The translations under genes were made by a program, and so were the position numbers. Below are positions 5,483 to 5,515 of a stretch of 5,515 nucleotides of DNA, piece after piece. The notes beneath the pieces are model-generated. The model was not told the origin of the DNA, did not search any database, and saw only the letters and a list, made by a program, of their open reading frames with translations. Source of the DNA: M3007 sp040080915 (GTDB lineage Bacteria; Bacteroidota; Bacteroidia; Chitinophagales; Saprospiraceae); the NCBI GenBank assembly GCA_040080915.1, contig JBEBHD010000306.1:1-5515 (forward strand), written 5' to 3'. The first letter of the stretch is position 1, and every line of letters starts with the position of its first letter.

Positions 5483-5515
5483 ATGAACCGCCGCCTCTTC
5501 GCCCTCGCCCTGCCG
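5483..5515 (+). CDS. Start of a probable exported protein (truncated by window edge)
   Basis: ATG 5483 is followed by MNRRLFALALP up to the last base. Two arginines followed by a hydrophobic run are typical of the start of a Sec signal peptide or lipoprotein signal. An in-frame TAG at 5477-5479 excludes an earlier start. Nothing can be said of the function, since only 11 codons are visible. It is divergently oriented to the M48-SPOR lipoprotein gene. Confidence 0.5.
   Translation, partial: MNRRLFALALP

Overview
The window looks like a moderately GC-rich chromosome of a Bacteroidota species, probably in or near the Saprospiria. The evidence is a Reg_prop/Y_Y_Y periplasmic sensor kinase, a type IX secretion (T9SS) C-terminal sorting domain, a Bacteroidota-style promoter (TTTG-N21-TACTTTTG) and SPOR/lipoprotein architecture. 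The lineage call is inferred from gene families, not from a marker gene.

Layout. (1) Positions 1-2863, minus strand: one large open frame that runs off the left edge. It encodes the sensor part of a two-component kinase: export signal, beta-propeller repeats, Y_Y_Y domain, one membrane helix, coiled coil and HisKA with its phospho-acceptor His. No stop-to-stop minus ORF of this size closes inside the window, and the long plus-strand ORFs across it are shadows. (2) Positions 2864-3237: non-coding, with a 10-bp inverted repeat and a minus-strand terminator-like hairpin. (3) Positions 3238-4258: a zone of small and broken genes. It holds the 3' end of a beta-helix surface protein (minus), a DUF2281/VapB-like antitoxin gene (plus) whose PIN toxin has been reduced to its last 21 codons, a strong minus-strand terminator, and an orphan T9SS sorting domain (minus). 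(4) Positions 4218-5327, minus: a lipoprotein with an M48-peptidase fold whose HExxH motif is destroyed, followed by a SPOR domain. (5) Position 5483 to the right edge, plus: the first 11 codons of a probably exported protein, divergent from the lipoprotein gene.

The genes do not form one evident pathway. The most informative part is the middle kilobase. Two copies of one terminator-like repeat and a third copy of its 11-nt tail (GGTGAGAAAAA) lie at the edges of the truncated genes. A toxin-antitoxin operon there has collapsed by internal deletion, leaving an antitoxin with a doubled toxin-binding-like tail. I read this as an accessory region shaped by repeated recombination. The inactive-looking M48-SPOR lipoprotein is the other notable item. 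I found no CRISPR array, tRNA, rRNA, transposase or riboswitch.
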